DNA of 64,000 bases from Symploca sp. SIO1C2 (GCA_010672925.1 JAAHFP010000029.1:22036-86035), one strand, 5' to 3'; positions 8,731-16,657 are shown, numbered from the stretch's first letter. A program made the numbers and translations. The notes: generated by a model not told the origin, from the letters alone.

Positions 8731-8894
8731 CAGGCTAGGGAAGAAAGAAGGTTGCAAGGTATAAGGAAATGATAAGTGTTTAGCTGGACATGATATAAAG
8801 GTAGGCAAAAGTGATAAGACTTGACTATTTCAGCATTGGAATTGATTGTTCTAATTGGCTGATTTTTGGACTGAAGTCCTACTACGAACCCTAA

Positions 8895-10349
8895 TTAATA
8901 AACAGTGAGACCCCACAGCTGTTGATCACCAGAGTTAAACGTTGGGTCAGTTGCCTTAGCTTGTTGGAAGTAAGTTTCTGCTTGGTTGGAATTGCTTAGG
9001 TGTTGTTCAACTAGTCCTGCTCTGTAGAAGATTATTGCACTACGTTGACCCGTTGCGATCGCTTCTGCCAAAATAGCCTGAGCATCTTCCCAACGATTGA
9101 GCCTAGTCAGTACCCAGGCGTAGGTATCCAAGGTTTCTGCATCACGGCGCATTTGCAAGTCAGTTTCCATCAGAGTTAGAACCTCTGGCAAATCCTCTTC
9201 CCGCCCTCGCGAGAGTAACAATTGCGCTAGCTCTCGGCGGTGACCAAAAGTATTCAAATCTTCATGGTGGTGATGGTGGTGAGCAAAATCACTCATACCT
9301 TCATGGTGGTGATGGTGGTGATGACCAATACCTTCATGCTGGCGAAAGAGAGCTTCTGCCTTTTCCCAGAGTGCTTCTGCCGCTAGTTGATCACCCCGCA
9401 AAACTTCCACCTGTGCCATACCTTCAAGGGCCACATGATCCCAGGCATTAGGGGACACAACAACTTGGGAATAGAGCTTTTCTGCCCTGTCGTAGTTACC
9501 CAACCGAGTTTCTAGTTGAGCTAATTGAGTCAGCACGAAATGCGATCGCGGCAAAATTCGTAGTGCTTCCTCATAAAGCTGTTTTCCTTGGTTCAACTCA
9601 CCTCGGCTAGCATAAAATCGAGCCAGCAGGGTTCTAGTCCAAACGGAATGACCCACTTCTTCCGGTTCTTCTAAGGCCAAGGCATGGTGAAAGTCTTCAA
9701 TCGCAGCTTCATCTCGACCCTGAGCTACATTAACCAAAGCTCTGAGAGTATAAGCACTCAATGTCGGGACTCGATCAACTAATTGTTGAGCTGCAACCTC
9801 CGCTTGAGCAATTTGTCCTTTCCCCAAATAAGTGCTTACCAAAATAGATAGAGCATCCTCGTGCTGGGGATGGGTATGTAAAACCTTTTGGACAAGCTCG
9901 ATCGCTCCGTCAAAATCATGCTTAGCTTCTGCAACTTTTGCTTGAGCAAGTAATGCTTCTACATTGTTAAAAGGCAGATTTTTGAGAGATTGTTGAGCGG
10001 CTTGTTCTGCTAACAGATACCAGTTGGAATCACCTGTTGTTCGTGCTAGCTTGAGATAAGCGGTTGCTAGTAGGGCTTGATTGAGGCCATCCTGAGGACT
10101 CTGAAGAATGCGCTTTTGATAAAAACTCACTTCTTGTTCTAGCCGACTAGTAATATTTACATCAGCCGGTGGTGCAAAAGGGTAAAGGTAAGGAGAAGCT
10201 GAAGCAGTCAACTGTGATACTAGTTGAGTGGTAATTGCTATACCTACTAGAAGACTTGTGCGGAGAATTGAGAATGGGGAATTGGGAATGGGGAATTGGG
10301 AATTGGGGATTGGGAATGGGGATTGGGGAATTGGGAATTGGCTTAGCAC
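8895..10349 (-). CDS. TPR protein with two His-rich loops, exported
   Basis: This 484-residue tetratricopeptide protein begins with a hydrophobic segment [23 protein letters not shown] (about residues 31-53) that looks like a signal peptide. At least ten TPR-like helix pairs follow (for example [29 protein letters not shown]). Two histidine runs at about residues 343-365 (seven and six His, separated by EGMSDFA) suggest metal binding. The first 29 residues ([14 protein letters not shown]) are the translation of a GGGAATT repeat, so the native N-terminus may have been replaced or the start is misread. It sits downstream of the DUF4331 gene on the same strand and divergent from an ECF sigma gene. 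Histidine-rich TPR partners of DUF4331 proteins suggest a periplasmic metal or redox role, by inference only. Confidence 0.8.
   Translation of the reverse strand: MLSQFPIPQSPFPIPNSQFPIPNSPFSILRTSLLVGIAITTQLVSQLTASASPYLYPFAPPADVNITSRLEQEVSFYQKRILQSPQDGLNQALLATAYLKLARTTGDSNWYLLAEQAAQQSLKNLPFNNVEALLAQAKVAEAKHDFDGAIELVQKVLHTHPQHEDALSILVSTYLGKGQIAQAEVAAQQLVDRVPTLSAYTLRALVNVAQGRDEAAIEDFHHALALEEPEEVGHSVWTRTLLARFYASRGELNQGKQLYEEALRILPRSHFVLTQLAQLETRLGNYDRAEKLYSQVVVSPNAWDHVALEGMAQVEVLRGDQLAAEALWEKAEALFRQHEGIGHHHHHHHEGMSDFAHHHHHHEDLNTFGHRRELAQLLLSRGREEDLPEVLTLMETDLQMRRDAETLDTYAWVLTRLNRWEDAQAILAEAIATGQRSAIIFYRAGLVEQHLSNSNQAETYFQQAKATDPTFNSGDQQLWGLTVY
10262..10340. repeat. GGGAATT heptamer block overlapping a gene start
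   Basis: About eleven copies of GGGAATT/GGGGATT. Read on the minus strand they encode the first residues of the TPR protein. The same heptamer occurs at 34058-34098, 40150-40192 and 48866-48897. Confidence 0.85.
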
Positions 10350-10470
10350 AATTGGATTTACCTCACGGATACGAGAATTGCTATAAATTTGAATTTTTGA
10401 ATTGTTAGGGATGGGTTTAGCAAAAATGCTTGTACCGCAAGTGGAAAATTACCTAACACCTGACACCTAA

Positions 10471-10574
10471 TACCAAATCTGGTTGAGAACAAACGTGTTA
10501 CTTAGCCCCCTAAATCCCCCAATTCTGGGGGACTTTGAATTATTTTTCACGTACTCTTAGAACCGGATTTGGTA
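10471..10574. mobile_element. 104-bp MITE with TACCAAATC ends
   Basis: The element begins TACCAAATCTGGTT and ends AACCGGATTTGGTA, an inverted repeat matching at 13 of 14 positions. Its interior has CCCCCTAAATCCCCC and an internal hairpin. The same termini occur at 30115-30193, and single left ends at 28013 and 29279. No reading frame is present, so mobilisation would need a transposase encoded elsewhere. Confidence 0.75.
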
Positions 10575-10580
10575 CAATAA

Positions 10581-10673
10581 CCTCACCTAACACTTACCAC
10601 CTAACACCTAACACCTAACACCTACCACCTACCACCTAACACCTACCACCTACCACCTAACACCTAACACCTA
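10581..10673. repeat. STRR heptamer block (CCTAACA/CCTACCA)
   Basis: About twelve heptamers fill the space between the MITE and the stop codon of the DUF4331 gene. The block ends immediately before that stop codon at 10675. Confidence 0.9.
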
Positions 10674-10674
10674 T

Positions 10675-11928
10675 TCAATTCGGCAATGCGAGGTAAGGGA
10701 ATGTGGGTTCTAGGGGGTCATGACCCTGAGATGGGTTGCCGGGGGTACCTGCGTAGGAAACATTGTCAGTTGCGATCGCGCCATCCGTTAGTACACTCAG
10801 GGTAATATCCATCACATCGTCTTCGAGCATTCGTCCCCGTATCGGACTACCTTGAGCATTGAGCTCATTCCCATAGCCACTAGTGCCACTTGTATCAATT
10901 CGCATCACATCTGGTAGGAATGCCCCTAGCAGAGAATTAGCCCGTTCATCACTGTTACCCACTGCTAGTAAAGTTTGCTTTGCCTGAGCCACAATTGGTC
11001 CGGCAATATTGGCTGCTGGATTTTGACCTGCTAGGGCTGCTGCTTCAAAATCTGGTCCAACGCTATTTAATGCATTTAAGAAATCGTTGTTGATAATTAG
11101 TCCTTCATTAATCGCCGGACGAGCTAAACGCTCTACCTGGGTATATTTACCATCTTTTCCTGGGACAGAAATTGTTGTCCAGACATCAAAGACATTAGCA
11201 TTACTCTGCCCCTGTAAGAATTTCTTAGGAACTCGCACAGCAATAGTATTGACATTATAGCCAGCAGTAAAGTCTACAGCTTTGTCCGGGGAACGGAATC
11301 CTACCGCTGGACCAAAACCTGCTGCCCCAGCACGAACCCGGAAAAATTGCTCCACATCAAAGAAGAAAGGGTCTTCCCGTAGACCAGCAAATACGGTTAA
11401 AGTTTCACCATTGATGGGCACATTGCGAACGTTGGCGGATTGGTCAGTAATGGCAGTAGTGATAGCAGTCCCTGTTTTGACATTGCCATTACGAATTGCT
11501 GTTACTTTCATCTGCTGTTCTTGCTTCTCATTAGGAGGACTGAACTCAAACCGCAGTGTGACATTCGCCTTGCCAGTAGCAGCGGCGTTTTTATCCTTCA
11601 TTGGGGAAACATGAAACTCATAACGAGCATTGGTGCTAAAGTAGTACTGCTGCCGCGCCAACGATCGCGGATTAGTATTCATAATCAACACCAAATCATC
11701 TGTAGACGCCTGGGGATTTTGGTCACCCTCGCGAAAGACATAAAGGTCGGTTAAATTTAGATTGCGACCCTTGGTGTCTACCTCACCGTCATCGTGGTCT
11801 GAAGCTTGTGAGTAATGAGCAGTTCCCCCTAGTATCAGCGCTGTTCCCAGAACCACAGTGGCAAGATGAAAAGCTCCCCGCTTGGACATGAGCTTCAACC
11901 AATGGAAAGATTGCTTTGGCTTGATCAT
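10675..11928 (-). CDS. DUF4331 domain-containing exported protein
   Basis: This is a 417-residue protein. The N-terminus has a Sec-type signal (basic MIKPKQSFHWLKLMSKR, hydrophobic ATVVLGTALILGG, cleavage near SQA-SDH). The mature part begins SDHDDGEVDTKGRNLNLTDLYVF and continues DLVLIMNTNPRSL and YYFSTNARYEFHV, the DUF4331 signature. Length is within the family range. The function of DUF4331 is unknown; the acidic HDD start is consistent with metal binding but that is inference. It is divergent from an ECF sigma factor at 12154 and followed on the same strand by the His-rich TPR gene, an association that suggests sigma-controlled expression of both. Confidence 0.88.
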   Translation of the reverse strand: MIKPKQSFHWLKLMSKRGAFHLATVVLGTALILGGTAHYSQASDHDDGEVDTKGRNLNLTDLYVFREGDQNPQASTDDLVLIMNTNPRSLARQQYYFSTNARYEFHVSPMKDKNAAATGKANVTLRFEFSPPNEKQEQQMKVTAIRNGNVKTGTAITTAITDQSANVRNVPINGETLTVFAGLREDPFFFDVEQFFRVRAGAAGFGPAVGFRSPDKAVDFTAGYNVNTIAVRVPKKFLQGQSNANVFDVWTTISVPGKDGKYTQVERLARPAINEGLIINNDFLNALNSVGPDFEAAALAGQNPAANIAGPIVAQAKQTLLAVGNSDERANSLLGAFLPDVMRIDTSGTSGYGNELNAQGSPIRGRMLEDDVMDITLSVLTDGAIATDNVSYAGTPGNPSQGHDPLEPTFPYLALPN

Positions 11929-12068
11929 TGTTTATTCTTCCTGAAGAATAGATAAGAGTTGCTTTCGGCTAATGCTTAAGTAGTTGAAGTGATGTGGGAA
12001 AATTGCACAAACAAATCTGTCAGCGCAGGGTATCACCTCTGCTCCAGCGTTTAGCCTTTGGTTTTTGT

Positions 12069-12149
12069 CAATCTGAAGGGGTATACGCTCGAAATTGCAG
12101 GATGGATCTGTAGATTGAAATTTTTTTTTCGATGCCCTTGATACCCCTT
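12069..12149. promoter_or_regulatory. Nested dyad upstream of the ECF sigma gene
   Basis: Two inverted repeats are nested in the divergent promoter region: CAATCT (12069-12074) with AGATTG (12112-12117), and AAGGGGTAT (12076-12084) with ATACCCCTT (12141-12149). The second is a perfect 9-bp pair ending five bases before the sigma ATG. It could be a regulator site or an RNA hairpin that hides the ribosome-binding site GGAG (12150-12153). Confidence 0.45.
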
Positions 12150-12153
12150 GGAG

Positions 12154-12729
12154 ATGAATACGCAACAACAAAGTAACGAAATTCTGCTAATGCGGCAGGT
12201 TATGCAGCGTGATCAGGCGGCTCTGGGGCAGCTCTACGACCGTTATGCTAGAGTAATACATTCCCTAGCATTCAAAATTTTGGGTTCGCCAGAAGAAGCA
12301 GAAGAAGTGGTGCTTGATGTATTTTCCCAAGCTTGGCAAAATGCCCATTGCTATGATCCCAGCCGGAGTCAAGTGGATGCCTGGTTATTTCTGATGACCC
12401 GCAGTCGAGCCTTGGATAGGCTCCGCAAACGGCAGCGACAGTCTAAGGTGGTGGAAGTTGCCACTGCGACTGCTAAAACTGTTACCTCACAAACTCTAAA
12501 AACTCCTGAAGAAGACTTGCTGATTACCGAAAGGCGGGAGATGGTAGCAGCAGCTATGGTAGAGCTACCTCAAGAACAACGTCAGGTGATTGAGTTAGCA
12601 TATTTTCAAGGACTCAGTCAATCTGCGATCGCTCAACGTACTGGTATGAAGTTAGGCACTGTCAAAACTCGAATTAGACTAGGACTGACTAAACTCAGAG
12701 GACTCTTAAACAATGCGTACAAAAATTAG
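12154..12729 (+). CDS. ECF-type sigma-70 family RNA polymerase sigma factor
   Basis: This 191-residue group IV sigma factor has region 2 at about residues 20-85 (LYDRYARVIHSLAFKILGSPEEAEEVVLDVFSQAW) and region 4 at about 130-185 (ELPQEQRQVIELAYFQGLSQSAIAQRTGMKLGTVKTRI), where the second holds the helix-turn-helix for -35 recognition. ATG at 12154 is chosen over a TTG two codons earlier because GGAG directly precedes it, though that spacing is very short, so the start is not firm. The next gene, 18 bases downstream, encodes a ChrR-like anti-sigma factor, the normal arrangement. Likely targets are its own operon and the divergent DUF4331/TPR genes. Confidence 0.9.
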   Translation: MNTQQQSNEILLMRQVMQRDQAALGQLYDRYARVIHSLAFKILGSPEEAEEVVLDVFSQAWQNAHCYDPSRSQVDAWLFLMTRSRALDRLRKRQRQSKVVEVATATAKTVTSQTLKTPEEDLLITERREMVAAAMVELPQEQRQVIELAYFQGLSQSAIAQRTGMKLGTVKTRIRLGLTKLRGLLNNAYKN

Positions 12730-12747
12730 ATTCGTTATCATATTGCT

Positions 12748-13365
12748 ATGACACACCCTGAAGGGCCTCTAAACCCAGACACTATTGACGAATTGGCTGC
12801 TTTGTGTGCTCTTGACGTACTAGATGCTGAGGCACAGTCCCAAGCTACTCAGGCTTTTGTGGAAGTTGAAGGCTTTGCTCAGCAAGTGAGAGAATATGAG
12901 GCAGCAGTGGCAGCAATTCCCTACAGTGTCACGCCCATTCCCATGTCCGCTGACCTGAAAGACCGACTATTTCAACGCCTTGCTCAGGATGCGAGTGCCC
13001 CTGCTTCCCAGCTGATGAAACTGCTGGAATATTCAATTGAAGCCCTTAAACAGCAAGCTGCTCAATTAACTTGGGAGCCAATGAAAGGAACTAATGCCAT
13101 AGAAATTGCAATGTGGCAAAAAGACCAACTTCGTCGGGAAGCTGCTTTTTTCGTCCGTACAGCCGCGAACGAAATATTTCCTAATCATGCCCATGCCACA
13201 GGTGAAACATTACTTGTTCTGGAAGGAGATGTTATTACCGACGGCCAGATTTATCGTGTAGGCGATCGCATTGATTCAATGGCTAACACTAAGCACCAAC
13301 CTACTACTCAAAGCGGCTGTTTAGTTTTTTGCATTTCCTCAATGGACGATGAAATTTTAGCATAG
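12748..13365 (+). CDS. ChrR-like cupin anti-sigma factor
   Basis: This 205-residue protein pairs an N-terminal anti-sigma domain (about residues 1-85: DELAALCALDVLDAEAQSQATQAFVEVEGFAQQVREYEAAVAAIPYSV, then DLKDRLFQRL) with a C-terminal cupin (about 105-195) showing FPNHAHATGETLLVLEGDV and YRVGDRI. The HxH...E pattern of the cupin suits metal binding. In Rhodobacter, ChrR uses such a cupin to sense singlet oxygen and release RpoE. The zinc-binding His/Cys set of the ChrR N-domain is not evident here, so the sensing chemistry may differ. It is coupled to the ECF sigma gene 18 bases upstream. Confidence 0.82.
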   Translation: MTHPEGPLNPDTIDELAALCALDVLDAEAQSQATQAFVEVEGFAQQVREYEAAVAAIPYSVTPIPMSADLKDRLFQRLAQDASAPASQLMKLLEYSIEALKQQAAQLTWEPMKGTNAIEIAMWQKDQLRREAAFFVRTAANEIFPNHAHATGETLLVLEGDVITDGQIYRVGDRIDSMANTKHQPTTQSGCLVFCISSMDDEILA

Positions 13366-13435
13366 CTTAACTGAAAGGCAGAAGGGAAGGAAGAAGGTTG
13401 CAATGAAGGCGAGATTAGCTTCGCTCTGCCAACCA

Positions 13436-13861
13436 CTACCCCAAATAAATTTGGATGTGCTGTGTTTGCCATGTGGCAATGCCAATTCCAAAAAAATCTT
13501 TGTCTTCCGTCCAAATTGAACAATTCAACAATAATGCAATCGCCACCACCGGCCAGTCATCGGGGTCACGCTCTGCAATCCGCTTTTTTGCATCCTGCTC
13601 AAACTGTGTATAGGTTTCTGGCTCAAGGGATTGGACAATATACCGCAACCGCGCCAAGGCATCCATCGCGACAGAAACGTCAATGTCTTGGTATCTGCTC
13701 AAGATAACAGGCAAATGCCGTTCAGCCTCATTAAAACACTGTTCGGGAGTATAAAATTCCACATGGTCACTATGGCATTCGAGCAAACTGCGGACTTTTT
13801 CACCCAAGACAGCACGAATTAAAATGTTGGCATCAAGAACGATGCGTTTAATCTGGCTCAT
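13436..13861 (-). CDS. PIN-domain ribonuclease toxin (VapC-like)
   Basis: This is a 141-residue PIN-fold protein. The first acidic residue is in RIVLDANILIRAVLG; a conserved Glu lies in CFNEAERHL and later acidic residues in ERDPDDWPVVAIAL and IWTEDKDFFG, giving the usual four-residue metal-binding set. Such proteins cleave RNA and act as toxins of type II modules. The gene starts four bases inside the upstream antitoxin gene (ATGA-type overlap at 13858-13861), so the two are translationally coupled. The RNA target is unknown. Confidence 0.88.
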   Translation of the reverse strand: MSQIKRIVLDANILIRAVLGEKVRSLLECHSDHVEFYTPEQCFNEAERHLPVILSRYQDIDVSVAMDALARLRYIVQSLEPETYTQFEQDAKKRIAERDPDDWPVVAIALLLNCSIWTEDKDFFGIGIATWQTQHIQIYLG

Positions 13862-14139
13862 GGTTGCGATTTCTTTTGTCGCTCTTGTTTTCTAAGGGCG
13901 TCAAATTCAGCAACAATCTCGTCTTCTGTCACCCCGCTTTTTTTCAGCATAGCTTCGAGCAAACGGCTTGCTGTCCTCAGTGCTTCAAAATCAGCTTCTT
14001 TGGGGGAAGGTTTGGCCGGGATGTAATAACCAATATGTCGCCCGTGGGAAGTGACAGCAATAGGGTCTTGATTCTCCACTGTGTATTTATGGAGATTAGC
14101 GCGAAAATCGCGGATACCAACAGATTGCATTTCACTCAT
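13858..14139 (-). CDS. Phd/YefM-type antitoxin
   Basis: This 93-residue protein has the Phd/YefM fold signature in the first half: MQSVGIRDFRANLHKYTVENQDPIAVTSHGRHIGYYIP, in which the start binds DNA. The C-terminal half is charged and helical (LLEAMLKKSGVTEDEIVAEFDALRKQER) and would wrap the toxin. I chose ATG at 14139 (MSEMQSV) because the domain starts there. A longer reading frame exists to 14178 but extends through the likely operator. It is the first gene of a module with the PIN toxin. Confidence 0.87.
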   Translation of the reverse strand: MSEMQSVGIRDFRANLHKYTVENQDPIAVTSHGRHIGYYIPAKPSPKEADFEALRTASRLLEAMLKKSGVTEDEIVAEFDALRKQERQKKSQP

Positions 14140-14152
14140 GGTTTTACTGCAA

Positions 14153-14162
14153 TGTGTACACA
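14153..14162. promoter_or_regulatory. Palindrome upstream of the Phd/PIN module
   Basis: TGTGTACACA is a perfect 10-bp palindrome 14 bases upstream of the antitoxin start, followed by a second half-site ATACACA. Phd-type antitoxins autorepress through such sites. A related TGTACGT pair occurs at 14269-14295 before the next module. Confidence 0.35.
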
Positions 14163-14311
14163 AGATACACATTAGCATAAATTTCTAAAGCTCCCACTTT
14201 TTGAGGGAAGCGATCGCACTCCCCACTCTTTCTCTCTGCTACAGGCCATCGCTTTCTCCCTCTCCCATATGTACGTTTATAATATTTATATGTACGTTAA
14301 GCTCCAAAATT

Positions 14312-14548
14312 ATGAAACGGGTTACACCAACGGAACTACGGGGAAATCTCTACAAATTATTGGATGAAATTCTAGAGACTGGTATCCCTCTAGAAATAGA
14401 CCGGGGGGGAAAGCATTTACAAATTATTCCAGTCGAGAAGGTGGATAAACTACAGGGGTTGATTTCTCGTCCAGAGGTGATTGTGGGAAATCCTGAAGAA
14501 CTAGTGGAGATCAGTTGGGATCAGGAGGTTAGTCTTGATTTACCTTGA
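14312..14548 (+). CDS. Phd/YefM-like antitoxin of a second VapC module
   Basis: This 78-residue protein starts MKRVTPTELRGNLYKLLDEILETGIPLEIDRGGKHLQIIP, the Phd/YefM-type N-terminal fold, and ends with a short acidic tail (GNPEELVEISWDQEVSLDLP). ATG at 14312 is chosen because the family begins there; upstream in-frame codons lie in the promoter region, which contains two copies of TATATGTACGTT-like sequence. Its last 14 bases overlap the toxin gene that follows, so the pair is translationally coupled. Confidence 0.85.
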   Translation: MKRVTPTELRGNLYKLLDEILETGIPLEIDRGGKHLQIIPVEKVDKLQGLISRPEVIVGNPEELVEISWDQEVSLDLP

Positions 14549-14912
14549 TACCCATGTAGTCGTATGGCTTTATGGAGGTTTGGGGAATAAATTGAGTGAT
14601 TTGGCAAAATCGTTAATTAATGACCATGAGATTTATGTTTCACCCATCGTGCGGCTGGAGTTGCAATATTTGTATGAAATTGGGCGAGTAAGGGAAGAGT
14701 CAGATGTGATTATTATGGATTTATCTAATCGAATCGGCTTGAGGGTTTGTCAGAAGGATTTCAATTTGATTATTGCTCAAGCTTTAGGGATAAATTGGAC
14801 TCGTGATCCATTTGACCGTGTTATTGTGGCCAATGCCAAACTTAATCAAAATATCTTACTGAGCAAAGATCCAAATATTTTGGCAAATTACGCTCATGGA
14901 AAATGGGATTGA
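14535..14912 (+). CDS. VapC-family PIN-domain toxin, TTG start
   Basis: This 125-residue PIN-fold ribonuclease has MIYLDTHVVVWLYGG with the first catalytic Asp at position 5, a conserved Glu in VRLELQYLYEIG, and the later acidic cluster in NWTRDPFDRVIVANAKL and LLSKDPNI, which is the usual VapC layout. The start codon is TTG at 14535. It is supported by a strong ribosome-binding site AGGAGG (14523-14528) at the right distance and by the conserved IYLDTHVVVW start. It overlaps the antitoxin gene by 14 bases. Confidence 0.9.
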   Translation: MIYLDTHVVVWLYGGLGNKLSDLAKSLINDHEIYVSPIVRLELQYLYEIGRVREESDVIIMDLSNRIGLRVCQKDFNLIIAQALGINWTRDPFDRVIVANAKLNQNILLSKDPNILANYAHGKWD

Positions 14913-14942
14913 TTGAATCTAACCCTCAAATTATGTATACCC

Positions 14943-15066
14943 GTAGGGGCTAGCTTAGAGAAATCTTAACCCATTCGATAATAACCGTCATACAAAACCC
15001 GCCCTATCGATAACTTTGCAAATTACCGAAAATTTCCCTCTTTAATTAAGTAATTTTAATCATACT
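14943..15066 (+). repeat. 62-bp GTAGGGGC element with 101-bp repeat copy 2
   Basis: GTAGGGGCTAGCTTAG to CAAAACCCGCCC (14943-15004) is a diverged copy of the element at 6512-6573. The part from 14966 to 15066 is the second copy of the 101-bp repeat at 6718-6818. The remaining bases to 15366 are AT-rich with one HIP1 site and no gene that I can support. Confidence 0.85.
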
Positions 15067-15366
15067 TGCTTTCTCGACAAGAGCGATCGCTTACAGCATC
15101 AGTGAACTTAATTGCCTGTTTCAGGAATTTATTTGCATTTGCGATTATTTTTTGCTAGATTGATTAATGATGGAATAGGTGTGCACCTGTAGACAAAGTT
15201 CTCTCTCTACAACTCATTAACAAGTCTCCAAGGCAGTCCCGATAAAATAATTTCACCACCATACATAAAAATCCGCCGCGCTGCACTAGCTAGATGTCAA
15301 CGCCCATGGAAAACCTCAGTTAAAATGGTGTTGTCTGGAACATCATTTTATTAATCATTAAGAAAA

Positions 15367-15630
15367 ATGACTATACAGCTTCAATTAAAACCAGAAGTCG
15401 AGGCTCAGCTAATTGCTCAAGCTGCTGCCAAAGGTATATCGGTAGAGACCTATCTTGAATCCGTGATTGAAAATAGTTTAGTTAACCAAGAACAAGCATC
15501 TTTTTATCGAACAGTAACCGAGCAAGAATGGAACTTGGAATTGATGGATTTAATCAATAGTCCAGCTTTTACTGGAGCGCCACCACTTGCCGATACAGCA
15601 GTTGACAGGGAAAGTATCTATACAAGATGA
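15367..15630 (+). CDS. Small antitoxin-like protein, no toxin beside it
   Basis: This 87-residue protein starts MTIQLQLKPEVEAQLIAQAAAKGISVETYLESVIENSL, which has the strand-helix-helix pattern of ribbon-helix-helix DNA-binding proteins and resembles a group of small cyanobacterial antitoxin-like proteins. The C-terminal part (TGAPPLADTAVDRESIYTR) is of the kind that usually runs on to a short acidic tail just before a PIN toxin gene. Here the frame stops and no toxin gene follows, so it may be an orphan or slightly truncated. It is preceded by an AT-rich leader and is a single gene. Confidence 0.65.
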   Translation: MTIQLQLKPEVEAQLIAQAAAKGISVETYLESVIENSLVNQEQASFYRTVTEQEWNLELMDLINSPAFTGAPPLADTAVDRESIYTR

Positions 15631-15832
15631 AGAAGAGATTACTTCAAACGTTTTTCTGAGATTATAAGTGTTAATCCTCAAACTGTTGCTTCACAGGCTT
15701 AGATATATCAGGTAATGTAACAACTTTATTACGCGATCGCACTCCCTACACTTTTTATTAAGATTATTACTATATACGAACCATTACCTCAGAAATGGAA
15801 TGATGATTTTACGCAAAGGAGGCGTAGCAGCA

Positions 15833-16066
15833 ATGACAACTGAATGGCAAGAGACATTGGTTGAGAAGCAAGTCACCTATACTTTAGAACTAAGCGGTAA
15901 GATTATCCTTATTGAGAATGTACCTGCTCGTGTCAATGAAGAAACAGGTGAGCAGTTTTTCTCTCCATCGATTGTGGAACGTCTACAACAGATAGTTTTA
16001 GCTCAAGGAAAACCTGACTATTTTGTTGAGATCCCTGTGTATAATTATGCAAACGATGCAGCCTAA
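15833..16066 (+). CDS. YgiT-like antitoxin lacking the zinc-binding cysteines
   Basis: This 77-residue protein reads MTTEWQETLVEKQVTYTLELSGKIILIENVPARVNEETGEQFFSPSIVERLQQIV. The pattern VTYTLEL...VENVPARVxxETGEQFF matches the YgiT/MqsA-N fold, but the CxxC pairs that bind zinc are absent (an Asn sits where VPARVC is expected). ATG at 15833 is preferred to the upstream ATG because GGAGG (15818-15822) lies ten bases before it. It is followed directly by a broken XRE-type antitoxin gene, so the locus probably derives from a toxin-antitoxin operon of the kind that carries a YgiT and an XRE protein. Confidence 0.6.
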   Translation: MTTEWQETLVEKQVTYTLELSGKIILIENVPARVNEETGEQFFSPSIVERLQQIVLAQGKPDYFVEIPVYNYANDAA

Positions 16067-16082
16067 TATCATGTCGGGTTGA

Positions 16083-16268
16083 ACAACCATAAATAAGGAC
16101 GCTAGGGAAAAAAACGGCGATGTTGTTGAATCTGCATTGTCTGAGTTAGAGAGCCAAGAAGATATTCAAGTGTCTACCCTCTCTCGCTATATCAAAGCTC
16201 TCGGTGGAAGTCTCAAACTAGTAGCTGATTTTCCTGGTGAGGAAATCATTCTTACTCAATTTGAGTGA
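16083..16268 (+). pseudogene. XRE-family antitoxin remnant with the HTH deleted
   Basis: The frame ending at TGA 16266-16268 reads INKDAREKNGDVVESALSEL and then ESQEDIQVSTLSRYIKALGGSLKLVADFPGEEIILTQFE. The second part is the highly conserved end of XRE/HigA-type antitoxins (VSTLxRYIxALGGxLxLVA). The first part resembles the linker before the helix-turn-helix. The helix-turn-helix of about 30 residues that should lie between them is missing, the joint is in frame, and there is no start codon after the stop at 16080-16082. It is therefore a decayed gene, in the position expected after a YgiT-like partner. Confidence 0.7.
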
Positions 16269-16305
16269 AGCCATTTGCCTATCTTACTTTTTCGGAGGCA
16301 ATCAC

Positions 16306-16497
16306 CTAAATTCTCTCGCTACGAGACTCCTGCTTGACGATTCCACTCATTACCATTTTCTGGAGGGTGAAAAAAGCAGCCAGATCATCTGATGTGTATT
16401 GTTTGCTACTTAGGCATTCCCGCAGTTGCTCTTCTTGAACAACAGTTAGAAGGTTCTCTGTCAAAGCTTCTCGGACGATTTGACTAATTGTAACCAT
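16306..16497 (-). CDS. Small conserved cyanobacterial protein of unknown function
   Basis: This 63-residue protein reads MVTISQIVREALTENLLTVVQEEQLRECLSSKQYTSDDLAAFFTLQKMVMSGIVKQESR. The pattern (SQIVREALT...QLRxLL...DLxAFxxLQxxxxxGxVxQESR) recalls a family of short cyanobacterial proteins. AGGAG lies eight bases upstream of the ATG, which supports the start. The function is not known. It is divergent from the PEP-CTERM gene, and the shared promoter region contains CTCACTTA half-sites. Confidence 0.65.
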   Translation of the reverse strand: MVTISQIVREALTENLLTVVQEEQLRECLSSKQYTSDDLAAFFTLQKMVMSGIVKQESRSERI

Positions 16498-16545
16498 GGG
16501 ATTTCTCTCCTATTGCTCCATTCCAGGTGAGAAAGATACATTAAT

Positions 16546-16639
16546 CTCACTTATGTTACTTAAATCCATTAAGAAACATTCTCTATTTTTTGTCAACCCC
16601 GTCAATAAGTGAGGTAACATAAGCAGAATATCTCACTTA
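16546..16639. promoter_or_regulatory. Inverted CTCACTTA/GTTAC sites in a divergent promoter
   Basis: CTCACTTA (16546-16553) pairs with TAAGTGAG (16606-16613), and CTTATGTTAC (16550-16559) with GTAACATAAG (16614-16623). A third CTCACTTA is at 16632-16639, 19 bases before the PEP-CTERM start. The repeated motif points to a regulator acting on the genes at 16306-16497 and 16658-17953. The same CTCACTT/AAGTGAG motif stands upstream of the NB-ARC gene (27941-27986). Confidence 0.5.
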
Positions 16640-16657
16640 GACGATCAATTAAGCAAG

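Noticed and set aside
10581..10673. CRISPR-like or promoter function for CCTACCA heptamer blocks
   Set aside because: These are 7-bp tandem STRR units with no spacers and are found at many gene borders.
11932..12171. Minus-strand frame of 79 residues in the divergent promoter region
   Set aside because: No family, no ribosome-binding site, and it covers the sigma gene start and the dyad; promoter sequence is the simpler reading.
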